Of a DNA stretch of 64,000 bases, positions 44,686 to 57,099 are shown in pieces. Below the pieces are notes generated by a model. It was not told the DNA's origin. It saw nothing but the letters and a program-made list of their open reading frames with translations, and searched no databases. The DNA is from Macrosoma leucophasiata (lineage: Eukaryota > Arthropoda > Insecta > Lepidoptera > Hedylidae). The position numbers and the translations under genes are program-made. The DNA lies in contig JAWQUS010000016.1 of the NCBI GenBank assembly GCA_036365455.1, positions 10,935,001-10,999,000 on the forward strand, given 5' to 3'. Position 1 is the first letter of the stretch. Every line of letters begins with the position of its first letter.

Positions 44686-47600
44686 ATGGAAAGTGTACTA
44701 TCACCACCGCAGGCGTTCAAATTCGATGTCAATTCGGAAGAATTAGTGTCAGGAAACATAAGTGACGAATGGAAGAAATGGAAAAACAGTTACGAAATAT
44801 ATACAAAAGCGTGTGAAATTAATAAAAAGGGCTCTGATGTACAATTTAATATATTGCTTCATGTGATTGGAGAACAATGTCGTGAAATCTTAAATCAATC
44901 TAAAGAAAAAGTTTCAACTGTTGAAGGTGTCATAAAAATATTAGACGGCCATTTTAAATCTAAGAAAAACGTTACTGTGGAGCGGCACAATTTTTTTTCA
45001 CGAAATCAACAAGAATACGAAAGTATCGAACAATATGTGTTTGAATTACGGCGGTTATCTCAGACGTGTAATTTCCACGAAATGAACGACGAATTAATTA
45101 AAGACAGATTGGTATGTGGAGTAACCAGTGCTATTATTCGTGAAAGATTATTACGCGAAGAAGACTTAAGTTTACAAAAGGCCCTAGAAATATGTCGAGC
45201 GGCTATAATATCAAAGATGTATTCGGAAAACATAAGGAGTGAACAGGATCGAGTTTGCAAGATTGGCAGCGGGTCAGAAGAGGGCGGAGACATATATGCT
45301 GTGAAACAACGGAAGGCCTCTGGATATCGGGAGAACATGCGTGGTAACTCATATCGGCAAGTCTCAATGCGCGATGGATACGGGAGCAGCGGTGGCGGTG
45401 GACAGCGCGCCGGTTGGCGAGCAGGCGGCGCGGGCGGCGGCGTCAGTCACTCAACGAGACCAGTGATAGCGACCGCGGCCACGAGATACCTACCGTGCGA
45501 TCGCTGTGGAGTTACGCATAGAAAGTTTCAATGTCCTGCATTTGGAAAACGATGTCTACGGTGCTCAAAAATGAACCATTTTGCCAAGAAATGTCTGTAC
45601 AACGTCGACAGCTTAGATGAACAGGTACTATTTAACATTTGTAGTATTAATGAGTGGGATCTTAACTTGTTAATTAATGAACAAATCATAAGTTTTAAAT
45701 TAGACACTGGGGCTGATGTAAATGTGTTGCCGTTAAAATATTTATTGAAATTAGGATTAACTGAAAATGACTTGTTAAAAACGGATAAAAAACTAAAGGG
45801 GTATTCGGGAACGCAAATAGACGTATTGGGGAAAATTAATTTAAAAGTATCTTACAAAGACAATATGTACCTTTTAGAATTTAATATAGTAAAAATGCAA
45901 TCTGTTCCAATTTTAGGTCGATTCGCATGCACAGAGCTAGACGTGGTTCGGCGCGTGATGTCTATACAGGAAAACGTGGTAAGTGCCATATCAAGTCCAT
46001 TGTTAATAAATGAGTACAGTGATGTGTTTAGTGGGATTGGATGTTTACCGGGTAAATATACAATAAAGATAAGATGTGATGCGGTTCCAGTTGTTCATGC
46101 GCCTAGAAAGTTGCCTTTTGCGGTCAGGGATCAAGTTAAAAATAAATTAATTGAGATGGAGTCTCAGAAAATTATTGCTAGAGTTGAGGGTCCATCAGAC
46201 TGGGTTAGTAGTATTACGGTTGTTAAGAAACCTAACGGAGATTTACGAATTTGTCTTGATCCGAAGGAATTGAATGCAGCGATCAAGAGAGAACATTTTA
46301 GAATACCTACATTGGACGAAATTGTGTCTAAGCTTACTAACGCTACATATTTTACTACTTTAGACGCTAATTCTGGATTTTGGCAAGTGGAATTGGATGA
46401 TTCCAGTTCCTTGTGCACTTTTAACACACCTTTTGGCAGATACAAGTTTTTGAGAATGCCATATGGTATTTGTTCGGCGTCCGAAATTTTTCATAAAAAA
46501 ATGTATGAATGTTTTGATGATTTAGAGGGTGTATGTATGTATATTGACGATATATTAGTATATGGTAGTACCAAGCAGGAACATGATAGAAACTTAAAAC
46601 ATGTTTTGGAACGCTGTAGAAAAATTAATTTAAAATTAAATAAAGATAAATGCAAATTCGGTTTACAAGAAATTAAATACTTGGGTCATCGAATAACAAA
46701 GAATGGTTTATTTCCTGATAATTCTCACATTTCGGCCATAACAAATATGCCTACACCGAAAAATAAAAAAGATGTGGAAAGGCTATTGGGATTAATAACA
46801 TATGTAGGAACATTTATTCCTAATTTATCGGACAAGACTTTACCGTTACGAGAACTATTAAAAAAAGATACTGAATGGCAGTGGTATGAAAGGCATGAAA
46901 AATGTTTTTCCGAAATTAAACAATATTTGTCAACGAGTCCCGTGTTACAATATTTTGATCTGAATAAACCTATACTGATGTCGGTCGACGCAAGTAAAAG
47001 TGGTCTAGGTGCTTGTCTATTGCAAAATAATTTACCCGTTTGTTACGCGTCGAAATCATTGACCAGTGCAGAGCAAAGGTATGCTCAGATAGAAAAAGAA
47101 CTTTATGCCGTAGTATTCGCGTGTGAAAAATTTTATGCATACATTTATGGAAGGTCGGATGTTATCATTGAAACGGATCATAAGCCATTGATTAGTGTTA
47201 TTAAAAAAGCTATCGTAGATTCACCCGCGCGATTACAAAGAATGTTACTTAGATTGCAACGTTATACATTCAAGCTTGTTTATAAGCCAGGTAAACAATT
47301 ACACATAGCAGACGCGTTATCGCGAGCGTACGAAGCGCCCGCGTTCAGCGCAGCTAGTTCGGAACACGATAGCTCAGTACATGACGAGATATGCGCGGTG
47401 ACACGTGACTTAGCAGTGCGCGCGTCGCACCACTTTGATGACGTTCAATTTATAAAATTGCAAAAATTTACAGAAACCGACGAAGAACTTAATGAATTAA
47501 AAGTATGCATTATGGCAGGTTGGCCAGACGATAAAAATAAGGTAAAAGACATTATAAAACCATATTGGAATTATAAGGAAAACTTAACTGTAGCTTACGG

Positions 47601-48729
47601 TCTTGTATGGAAAGATGACAGGGTTGTCATTCCACAAAAATCACGAAAGGATATTTTGAATAAGCTTCATATAGGACATATGGGCATTGAGAGATGTAAA
47701 CTACGAGCGAGAGATTCAGTTTTTTGGCCCGGTATAAACAATGATTTAAAAAACATGTTATCTAATTGCAGTATCTGTATATCACATAAAAAAAATAATC
47801 AAAAAGAGACTTTACAACCCCACCAAATCCCAGATCGACCATGGGCGAAAGTTGGTATAGATTTATTTTTTTATAAACAAGTAAATTATTTGTTAATAGT
47901 CGATTATTATAGTAAATTTTTTGAAGTTGTAAAGTTGCATATTACTACTTCATCTCACATTGTTAACTGTTTAAAGAACATTTTTAGCCGTCAAGGTATA
48001 CCTAACACTGTAATGTCGGATTGTGGACCTCAATTCTCATCAGCTATTTTTAAAGAATTTGCTAATGAATGGAATTTTGCCCATATAACGTCTTCGCCTC
48101 ACTTTCCTCAATCCAATGGACAAGTTGAACGCACTGTTCAAACAGTTAAAAATATAATGATAAAAACTTCGGATAATAACACAGATTATCGACTTGCTTT
48201 ATTAGAATACTTAAATACTTCGTTAGCAGAAAATATTCCATCACCAGCAGAGCTATTACAGAGTAGAAAATTACGTAGTATTGTACCTGTTAGCAATAGG
48301 TTGTTAAAGCCTCAAATACAGAAAAATATTCAGAATCAATTAATAGACCGTAAATTAAATGAAAAATATTATTATGATCGTAATGCAAAGGATTTAGACG
48401 TTTTATCTGTTGGTCAAAAAGTTAAAGTTTTGGATATGTCTAGTCATAAAAGGCGGTGGATTCCTGGAACTATCAAACGTATTTTAAGAAATCGGTCATA
48501 TGAAATACTATTGATTACGGGTGTTATATTAGTAAGAAACCGTAAACACATCATAAAAGACTCGCCCCATAGACTTGATGTGCCTTGCTATGATTTTGAC
48601 TGTAATGATTTAGATGTAAACCCAACACAGAGTATAGAGAATAATGTATCTGATATTATACCAAAAGATGCATATGTAACTCGCTATGGCAGAATTGTGA
48701 GGCCCCCCGATAGATGGGGCTTTAATTAA
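44686..48729 (+). CDS. Gypsy gag-pol polyprotein
   Basis: A single 1,347-codon frame. Residues about 25-190 are a retrotransposon gag domain. Two zinc knuckles begin at Cys271 (CDRCGVTHRKFQC, CLRCSKMNHFAKKC). The protease has LDTGAD (Asp340). The RT includes LRICLDPKELN, LDANSGFWQVEL and YIDD at 619-622. RNase H has VDASKSGLGA (Asp768) and ETDHKPL. Integrase has an HHCC region from His995 and a catalytic triad at Asp1059, Asp1112 and Glu1148 (spacing fits D,D35E). No stop or frameshift is seen and every catalytic residue is present, so the protein could be functional. Gag and pol share one frame, with no visible frameshift site. Confidence 0.95.
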   Translation: MESVLSPPQAFKFDVNSEELVSGNISDEWKKWKNSYEIYTKACEINKKGSDVQFNILLHVIGEQCREILNQSKEKVSTVEGVIKILDGHFKSKKNVTVERHNFFSRNQQEYESIEQYVFELRRLSQTCNFHEMNDELIKDRLVCGVTSAIIRERLLREEDLSLQKALEICRAAIISKMYSENIRSEQDRVCKIGSGSEEGGDIYAVKQRKASGYRENMRGNSYRQVSMRDGYGSSGGGGQRAGWRAGGAGGGVSHSTRPVIATAATRYLPCDRCGVTHRKFQCPAFGKRCLRCSKMNHFAKKCLYNVDSLDEQVLFNICSINEWDLNLLINEQIISFKLDTGADVNVLPLKYLLKLGLTENDLLKTDKKLKGYSGTQIDVLGKINLKVSYKDNMYLLEFNIVKMQSVPILGRFACTELDVVRRVMSIQENVVSAISSPLLINEYSDVFSGIGCLPGKYTIKIRCDAVPVVHAPRKLPFAVRDQVKNKLIEMESQKIIARVEGPSDWVSSITVVKKPNGDLRICLDPKELNAAIKREHFRIPTLDEIVSKLTNATYFTTLDANSGFWQVELDDSSSLCTFNTPFGRYKFLRMPYGICSASEIFHKKMYECFDDLEGVCMYIDDILVYGSTKQEHDRNLKHVLERCRKINLKLNKDKCKFGLQEIKYLGHRITKNGLFPDNSHISAITNMPTPKNKKDVERLLGLITYVGTFIPNLSDKTLPLRELLKKDTEWQWYERHEKCFSEIKQYLSTSPVLQYFDLNKPILMSVDASKSGLGACLLQNNLPVCYASKSLTSAEQRYAQIEKELYAVVFACEKFYAYIYGRSDVIIETDHKPLISVIKKAIVDSPARLQRMLLRLQRYTFKLVYKPGKQLHIADALSRAYEAPAFSAASSEHDSSVHDEICAVTRDLAVRASHHFDDVQFIKLQKFTETDEELNELKVCIMAGWPDDKNKVKDIIKPYWNYKENLTVAYGLVWKDDRVVIPQKSRKDILNKLHIGHMGIERCKLRARDSVFWPGINNDLKNMLSNCSICISHKKNNQKETLQPHQIPDRPWAKVGIDLFFYKQVNYLLIVDYYSKFFEVVKLHITTSSHIVNCLKNIFSRQGIPNTVMSDCGPQFSSAIFKEFANEWNFAHITSSPHFPQSNGQVERTVQTVKNIMIKTSDNNTDYRLALLEYLNTSLAENIPSPAELLQSRKLRSIVPVSNRLLKPQIQKNIQNQLIDRKLNEKYYYDRNAKDLDVLSVGQKVKVLDMSSHKRRWIPGTIKRILRNRSYEILLITGVILVRNRKHIIKDSPHRLDVPCYDFDCNDLDVNPTQSIENNVSDIIPKDAYVTRYGRIVRPPDRWGFN

Positions 48730-49532
48730 TTAAATAATAATGAGCTTATGTAAAATAAAATAGTAAATAGTGAGCGATAAATTAGTATTTGAATCATGTG
48801 TTTCAATTAACTTGAAATTAATAAAAATATATTACTTTATTACTATGTATGTTATATGTCATTTATAATATAAAATAGTAATGTAAAAATCAAGAACTAT
48901 ATATTATGGAAATGTATATGTAATGTTGTTGTTAATTAAATAATATGCGGAATCAATAAATAAATAGGTATGTTTATAATTTTTTTTTTAAACAATAATA
49001 TGTTTTTTTTTTGATAATATCTAATATGGTCATGTTTCTATAAATCGAAACTGTATCGAATTAACTTTCATTGGTAGGTATATATCGAATCGTTTGCATA
49101 TTTAGAATTATATAACTACAAATTGTGATACCTGTTAATTAAACAATAATGATAGATATTATAACAAAACTTTAAGCATGACAGAGTATTTATTTTGTCT
49201 AATATTGTCTTTGTATACCTAATTGTTGAAATAGATTCAGACTTTAATACCTATTTACCAACTTGTTTAAGATAATGGTAGATCTTACCTTAAAGTATTT
49301 ATACCTACATGTGTGAAGATAGATATTGTTTAACTTTAACTATGCTTTTATTGTGTAAAAAACTTGTCAGATATCGTTATATTCCTATAATAAGTTTAAG
49401 GTGCACGTGCAAACTTAAAATTGTTGAATTAAATACCTATCAATATTACTCAATATTGTATTAAATAACTATTCGTGTAACTTTATAATTTTTACATGAT
49501 GTTTTTTTTTTTTTTTACTATAGTGAGGATGA
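48730..49532 (+). other. Gypsy 3' non-coding region
   Basis: About 0.8 kb of AT-rich sequence between the stop codon and the 3' LTR. No env frame exists. A T run (49502-49516) and the purine-rich AGTGAGGATGA just before the LTR may serve as the polypurine tract. The length is generous for an element of this size. Confidence 0.6.
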
Positions 49533-49685
49533 TGTCATATTGTGTATGTAGTAACAAGTAACACTTTAATAGGATACCCTCATATGATTTAATATTATTA
49601 TGAAGTGATATAAAATGCTTGACACTAATGAAATAAAGCAGTCTAAATCAGAACACCGTTGTATTATTATCACATAAACTTTACA
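49533..49685 (+). repeat. Gypsy 3' LTR
   Basis: 153 bp, identical by eye to 44482-44634, followed by the target duplication GGTCG. Confidence 0.95.
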
Positions 49686-50262
49686 GGTCGCATATAAGTT
49701 TCCACGCAACATTATAATTAGTGGCTGAGAACTGAATCGACTGAACAACCACAGCAACAGCTACCTGCAGGGATCCTCGCAAATAATGGAATTTATTAAT
49801 TTCATCAATTTGATCATTTGTGTGAATCAGACTGGAAAATGTGTCACGAAACTCCAACCAGCCATTGTATGACCCATTGAATTTAGGTAGTTGTATAGTA
49901 GGCAACTTGACCGGCTTAACATTACTGGCATGAGTATTTTTATCACTAGTAACGGACTGGTTATCTTTATTGTAACTATTCACTATAATTTTCGCCCTAG
50001 ATAATGATTTGTAGTATAATGCTTCAAACTCAGAACGCTCAGAATATTGAGATGTAATATTACTGACAATACATTCTAATTGCAACTGTACCTCATCGTA
50101 TTGTTCGTACAACGCCTCGACTTTGCCCATGCGTAGTTGTAATTCCGTAACATCACAGATGCTTATGTCTTTGTCCTCCAGGCTGTTAAGATAGTTAATA
50201 AATGACGTTAATCGGCCTTTATAACTACCTCGTTTCTTAATTAACTCCTTTTCGTCGGACAT
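49686..50262 (-). pseudogene. BEL gag, part upstream of the Gypsy insertion
   Basis: The frame starts ATG-MSDEKELIKKRGSYKGRL and includes VKLPTIQLPKFNGSYNGWLE, FRDTFSSLIHTN and FHYLRGSLQ, the hallmark start of a Pao gag. It is open up to WKLICD, where the Gypsy element interrupts it. The upstream part itself has no lesion. Confidence 0.9.
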
Positions 50263-50924
50263 ACTGGGAAACGAGTGCTGTCGACCTGAAATGTATACAA
50301 TTACAAACTATAAAAATAAAATGTATACAATTACAAACTATAAAAATAAATACACCTAACAGGTCTCAGTGCTCCCTACGTTGTACAATTAAGCAATAGA
50401 ATACACCTACTACAATGAGACAATACCTACAATAATAATAATGACAGCCTCTTATAGTTATTGACGATTTAACAAACTGTGTGCCTAACCAATACGATTA
50501 TGATCATACCTACTTCTCCAATACCATTAAATAATAGTAACGGTTTCAAGTACATAAATACCTAATAGCCGTTTAATAACACATATGTGTAAACTCTCAA
50601 ACAAATCACTCGCATTAACAACTCACTGTGTAACAATACCTACCTATGCCTAACCACTTTATCACTAATCTGAATAATAACATTAAATTAGCTAAAAAAT
50701 GTAACATAACAAGCTACTATACTATATTCAGTATGTTTTTATACTAATTTTGTCAACGTTTATGCTAGTAAGTAGGTATATTAATCCACATTCCCCTGAT
50801 TTCACGCAACCACGCCGGCACACAACGACCACATTTGACCAAGATTATAAATCTTCTTAATTTTCTTGATGCGCCAGAATATTAATGATTCATCAATTTT
50901 TTATTAAATCCGTTTTTATGACCA
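50263..50924 (-). other. BEL 5' untranslated region
   Basis: Between the 5' LTR and gag. On the minus strand the LTR is followed by TGGTCATAAAAACGG, the expected place of the primer site; the tRNA is not identified. A 30-bp tandem duplication lies at 50289-50348 (unit with ATGTATACAATTACAAAC). Confidence 0.6.
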
Positions 50925-51893
<969 letters not shown>

Positions 51894-52570
51894 CTTATCT
51901 GTTGACTTTGTTGCATGTTTCCAATGACGTGAATAGACTGCGATTTTCAAATTTTTGTAACATTTATTACTAAAAATAAATCAAAATGAAATGCTTTGAC
52001 ACTATTTATTTGACATTTAGTTTCAAATACAATACGTTTTTATAAATACTTTTTGATATCAAAAGCATAGATTACCATGATCTTAGGCCATGAAGGTCGC
52101 AGGCTTCAGGCGGTTTAAGTATGTGGTAAAGGTTTACGGGTAGAGAGCACTGGAAGAAAGCATAAGCGCCACCGCATTTCCAAATCGATTTAACATTAAA
52201 TAATAATATTGACAAAGTTTTCGATTTATCACGGACCGGATTTTTCACTTAGCCTTATAATCGAGCACTAAGGTAAAACAAAATATGTATTGTGTCTTCA
52301 GTCTGCCATTGACATCCTACTCCAAAATTGAGTTTTGGCGACTTCAATCCCCCGAGGAAATCTCTTCCAATGTTTTCATGTTATTTGTTCATATTGTCTA
52401 AACTGCGGCACGATAACATCTCTTCGGAGCTATCTTTTTGTAATGACCCCACAAGAAACAATGTGACACGGCACTTTTGTTTACACTGAACGACTGCCTT
52501 GTTCTTATACAATAAATAAAAAAATCTTTAGCTGCCTGAGAAAACAATTAGCCCGTGAATAATGTTACAT
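51894..52570. other. Intergenic DNA, nothing recognised
   Basis: No coding signal beyond the start of the pseudogene. Confidence 0.4.
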
Positions 52571-52574
52571 AAAT

Positions 52575-53035
52575 AACATTTTTTTTTTATGTAAAAGGAT
52601 TGACAGACAAGCAGACGGGCCACCTGATGGAAAGTAGTCACCGTCGCCTATGAACATTTGCAACACCAGGGGAGTCGCCAACGCGCTGCCAACCCTGAAG
52701 GACTCTTTTGACGCCATTTTTGAAGAACTCCATATTGTAGCACCGAGGGAGGCAGTTCATTCCACAACTTACACGTTCTGGGCAAAACGAACGTGCGAAC
52801 CGCACCGTTGAACATTGCCAAGTGTCCAGTCGGTGAGGGTGGAACTTCTCTTTTCGACGGGTAGTGCGGTGTAGGAAAAGAGACGGCACCATGTCGAACA
52901 GTTCGACAGAGCACTCGCCATTGTAGAGACGGTATAAAACGCATAGACTCCCAACGTCTCTGCGCAGGCTCAGATGTTCGAGCCTGTCAGTAAGTCCTGG
53001 GTCGTTAACAATACAATACATAACAATTGGTTACG
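52575..53035 (-). pseudogene. LINE 3' end, jockey/CR1-like ORF2 terminus
   Basis: IVNDPGLTDRLEHLSLRRDV, GSLCVLYRLYNGECSVELFD, HRTTRRKEKFHPHRLDTWQC and STVRFARSF lead to a frame change, then LWNELPPSV and FKNGVKRVLQGWQRVG. This is the conserved C-terminus that follows the RT in many insect non-LTR elements. The tail side ends in a T run at 52579-52590. The copy is truncated before the RT palm. Confidence 0.85.
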
Positions 53036-53490
53036 AGTTAGGCAAGTCCGGGGAATGTTTAACCTGCTTAAGTTAGACTTTGATGAACTACTTTTGATAC
53101 GTTATCGATTTGCCGAACTGACTTGCTGATGTAATCTTAGCACGTTTTACGTGAATTTGGTTTCTTAGACAAAAGTACGTGCTACACTCCACTGGCTTGC
53201 TTCAAAGTTTCGGCGTTGGAATAAGTCACATATAAATAATTACCTTAGTTTCCTCAATACGGTTTACATTTCTGAGTAGGAATGTAACACAGTTTAATTT
53301 AAGCCTTATCCACCGAGGTTTGCAGGTGTTGAAAATGTTATTTCTACGTTAAGAACTTGTTGTACAGCTCCAGTGGGTTAGTTCATTATTAAATGATATT
53401 TGTCACTAAATGTTAGTCCTTGGCACTCTCCAAAGTATCCAGAAGGGGGATAAGGATCATGAACCCAACCTCATGAATCTGGAATATTAA
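53036..53490. other. Spacer between inverted LINE ends
   Basis: No coding or repeat signal seen. Confidence 0.4.
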
Positions 53491-53495
53491 TATCT

Positions 53496-54022
53496 GGAAT
53501 ACTGCTCTCATTTGTGGGCGGGAGCCCCCAAGTACCAGCTTGGTCCACTTGACTCCCTACAAAAACGCGCCGTTCGTATTGTTAACGATCCGGGACTTAC
53601 AGACAGGCTCCAACATCTGAGCCTGCGCAGAGATATTGGTAGTCTGTGCGTGTTATACCGTCTCTAAAATGGTGAGTGCTCTGTCGAACTGTTTGACATG
53701 GTGCCACCGTCTCTTTTTCTACACCGTACTACCCGCCGAAGAGAGAAGTTTCACTCTCACCGACTGGACACCTGGCAGTGCTCAACGGTGCGGTTTTCAC
53801 GTTCGTTTCTGCCCAGAACGTGTAAATTGTGGAACCTTCCCTCTGAGGTGTTCTCTCGGTGCTACAATATGGGGTTCTTCAAAAATGGCGTCAAAGGAGT
53901 CCTTCAGGGCTGGCAGCGCGTTGGCAACTCCCCTGGTGTTGCAAATGTCCATAGGCGACGGTGACCACTTACCATCAGGTGGCCCGTCTGCTTGTCTGTC
54001 AACATAATGACATAAAAAAAAA
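53496..54022 (+). pseudogene. LINE 3' end, second copy in opposite orientation
   Basis: It starts further upstream than its partner, with HLWAGAPKYQLGPLDSLQKR and AVRIVNDPGLTDRLQHL, then a TAA where Tyr is expected in LYRLYNG, FHSHRLDTWQCSTVRFSRSF, LPRTCKLWN and the same VLQGWQRVGNSPGVANVHRR ending with a short A run. The two copies face away from each other around 0.46 kb. Confidence 0.85.
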
Positions 54023-54840
54023 ATGATAGTCTGGATAAAACAAAAAAGAAATGTAATGAATCATAGAAAATCCTACGATAACTAAACTTTACTATGTCAT
54101 TGTAATACACGAATCATTCTAAATAATCTGCCTATTACACAATCGTCAATCCATACAGTGGATGCTACAGTTATAGAATCGCCAAAAAAAAAGAGGTACT
54201 AGAGGTATGAAATTGAATTGAACTGATATGTACGCTGGTTTCATAAAAGGGGTTTGATGGATTTTTAAATCCGGATATCAGGAAATCCGCACAAACGGAG
54301 TTCCACGAAGCCATTGTTAGTAGTCCGGCTAAGTTTGATACTTCATTAAAATTGTTATTGGTCTATCCGTTATCTGACTCGGTGAGTAAAATTGCAAACG
54401 GTTTTTGTATAAGGCACGATACGTAATTTGATTTGTAATTTTGATAGATTTGATTCACAATAAAATTGAAATTTACCTGCATAAAATTTGAGTACCTATC
54501 TATTAAAATCGCTCACGCATAAAGCCGCAGGCAATATTATTTATACAAGTACTAAAATTAGACGTGTCTCGTTCAAGATCTAAAGTGCACGACTGGAAAA
54601 GACGCGGAGTCACTGTAAAAGCCCGATATATTTCAATCGCCGATTCACTGATGATCGTCAGCGTGGTCGTCGAATCTCTTGTAGCAGCTTAGCGAGATGC
54701 TGAGCCATCTGGATATATCTTTCTTTAAGCAACAACGCAAGCAACAGCACGAATTTTTCAAACGAAACCAAAATAATAAGCAGTTACTGCTGAAATAATT
54801 GAGCTACAAATTATTATTATTTATTAAAGTCAATGATCAC
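54023..54840. other. Intergenic DNA, nothing recognised
   Basis: No coding or repeat signal. Confidence 0.4.
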
Positions 54841-54861
54841 ATCATCATCATCATCATCAAT

Positions 54862-57039
54862 TCAGCCAAAAGACGTCCACTGCTGAACAAAGGCCTCCCC
54901 CAAAGAATGCCACAACGAACGGTCCCGGGCCGCCCTCATACAGCGATTGCCCGCGACCTTCACCAGGTCGTCGGTCCACCTCGTCGGTCCACCGGGCCTG
55001 CCTACGCTTCGTTTTCCGGTACGTGGTCGCCACACTAGAACTCTTCTGCCCCAACGGCCGTCAGTCCTGCGAGCTATGTGCCCTGCCCACTGCCACTTCA
55101 GTTTCGCTATTCGGTGGGCTATGTCAGTTACATTGGTTCTCATGCGGATCTCCTCATTTCTGATTAGATCTTGCAGAGAAACTCCGAGCATAGCCCTCTC
55201 CATTGCTCCCTGAGTAACCTTGAGCCTTCTTATGAGGCCCATAGTGAGCGACCACGTTTCTGTTCCGTATGTCATCACTGGCAACACACACTGGTCAAAG
55301 ACCTTCTTCTTCAGACACTGCGGTAAATTGGACGAGTAGATATAACGCAGCTTCCCAAACGCTGGCCATCCGAGTTGGATTCGGCGATTGACCTCTTTCT
55401 CGAAGTTGGACCTACCTAACTGGACCGTTTGTCCCAGGTATACATAATCGTCAACAACTTCGAGTAAAGTACCCTCGACGATAACAGGAGTGGGCGTAAA
55501 AAGGACATTCGACATAATCTTCGTCTTGTCCATGTTCATTTTAAGGCCCACTCGTTGGGAGGCCCTACTGAGGCCATTGAGCATTGTGCCAAGAACTTCC
55601 AGGGTCTCAGCCATGACTACGATATCATCCGCAAATCGAAGGTGGGAGATGTACTCACCGTTAATGTTGATGCCGAGTCCGTTCCAGTCCAGAAGCTTGA
55701 AGACATCTTCCAATGCAGCGGTGAACAATTTCGGAGATATGACATCTCCCTGTCTCACACCTCGCTGCAGTTGGATAGGTTTTGAGCTCTGGTCCTGAAG
55801 GCGAACCGACATAGTGGCGTTTTCGTACAAGCTCCTGAGCACCTCAATGTTTCGGTAGTCGACTTGGCACCTCTGGAGAGACTGTAACACAGCCCAAATC
55901 TCGACCGAATCGAAGGCTTTCTCATAGTCCACAAAAGCTAAACATAAGGGCTGGTTATACTCTTCTGTCTTCTGTATAACCTGCCACAGCGTGTGTATGT
56001 GGTCTATGGTGCTAAAACCTTTACGGAACCCGGCTTGTTCGGGAGGCTGGAAGTCGTCGAGTCTGCGAGATAGACGGTTCGTAATTACTCTCGAAAACAG
56101 CTTATAGACGTGACTTAGAAGTGCGATGGGCCTATAGTTTTTAAGATGGGTATTGTCACCCTTTTTAAAGAACAGTACCACCACACTTCTTTGCCACGCC
56201 TGTGGCGTTTTGCCCTTGGATATGACGGAATCGAACATCAACTAAAGAGCTTCTAATACTGGCCTTCCGCCCGCTTTCAGGAGTTCAGCAGTGATTCCGT
56301 CATCACCCGGCGCCCTGTTGTTTTTCAGCTGTTTGAGTGCCGTACTAATCTCGTCTAGACTGAGGTCCGGGATATCTTCGGTGTAGTGTCGGGTTAGTCC
56401 GGCTCTGGGATCTGCTGCCGGACCGTTAACAAGTGGTCGCGCTGTCGCGTACAACTGTCCGTAGCACCGCTCGATCTTTTCCGCAAGCTCAGGTTTCGAC
56501 GATACGATTCTGTCGTCCTCTGTCTTCAGCTTAGTCAGGCAGCTCTGCCCTATAGACAGATCTTTGGCGAACACTTTGGAGCCCTTGTTCCGCTCTATGG
56601 CCGTTTTAATACTGTCAGTATTAAACTGCCGAAGGTCGCGAGTCAGTGACCTCGAGATCTGTCTGTTGAGCCGCCTATACACTAAAGCATCTTCAGAGGA
56701 CTTCAGAACCATACCGCGCCTCTCATCCATGAGCTTGAGAGTTGAGTCGGAGATCTTCTTGGTCTTGCTTGTGTGGCGGGTCTTAAAGCACTTAGACCCA
56801 GCCGTACGGACAGTTTCCACAAACCTGTTGTTGTATTCGTCCACATCTACGCAATCACTCAGGCATTCGAAGCGATTTTGGATTTGGGCAGGTGCTGGTC
56901 GGAGCGTAGACTTCATTAGCCGGGATCTTTCCAGCTTGACATTAATATTCAGTATGCCTCTAACCATTCGGTGATCGCTGCCGGTTTTGACCGAATTGAT
57001 CACAGAGACATCACTGAATATATGTCGCTTCGTGGACAT
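54862..57039 (-). pseudogene. RTE reverse transcriptase with one internal stop
   Basis: Two segments in the same frame (57039-56242 and 56241-54862) are separated by a single TAG after VLEAL. The first holds the endonuclease end (GSDHRMVRGILN) and the linker with LKQLKNNRAPGDDGITAELL. The second has ARLF-like KNYRPIALLSHVYKLFSRVI, EQAGFRKGFSTIDHIHTL, FVDYEKAFDSV (motif A), QRGVRQGDVISPKLF (motif B), LRFADDIVVMAE (motif C with FADD) and GLKMNMDKTKIM, then the RTE C-terminus WAGHIARRTDGRWGRRVL and SVGRPGGPTRWTDDL. The RT domain looks catalytically complete apart from the stop, so the element died recently or the stop is a rare allele. Confidence 0.92.
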
Positions 57040-57099
57040 AATGAAGTCTATCTCAGTTTTAGTTGCACCGTCAGGACTGATCCAGGTCCACTACCGGCA

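Larger units (their letters stand above)
44482..49685 (+). mobile_element. Gypsy LTR retrotransposon, apparently intact and young
   Basis: The 5,204-bp element has 153-bp LTRs that I read as identical, a 5-bp target duplication GGTCG (44477-44481 and 49686-49690), a primer binding site directly after the 5' LTR and one uninterrupted gag-pol frame. There is no env. The serine-tRNA-like primer site and single frame suggest the Mag lineage, first known from Bombyx. It sits inside the gag of a dead BEL element. Identical LTRs mean insertion in the very recent past or gene conversion. Confidence 0.95.
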
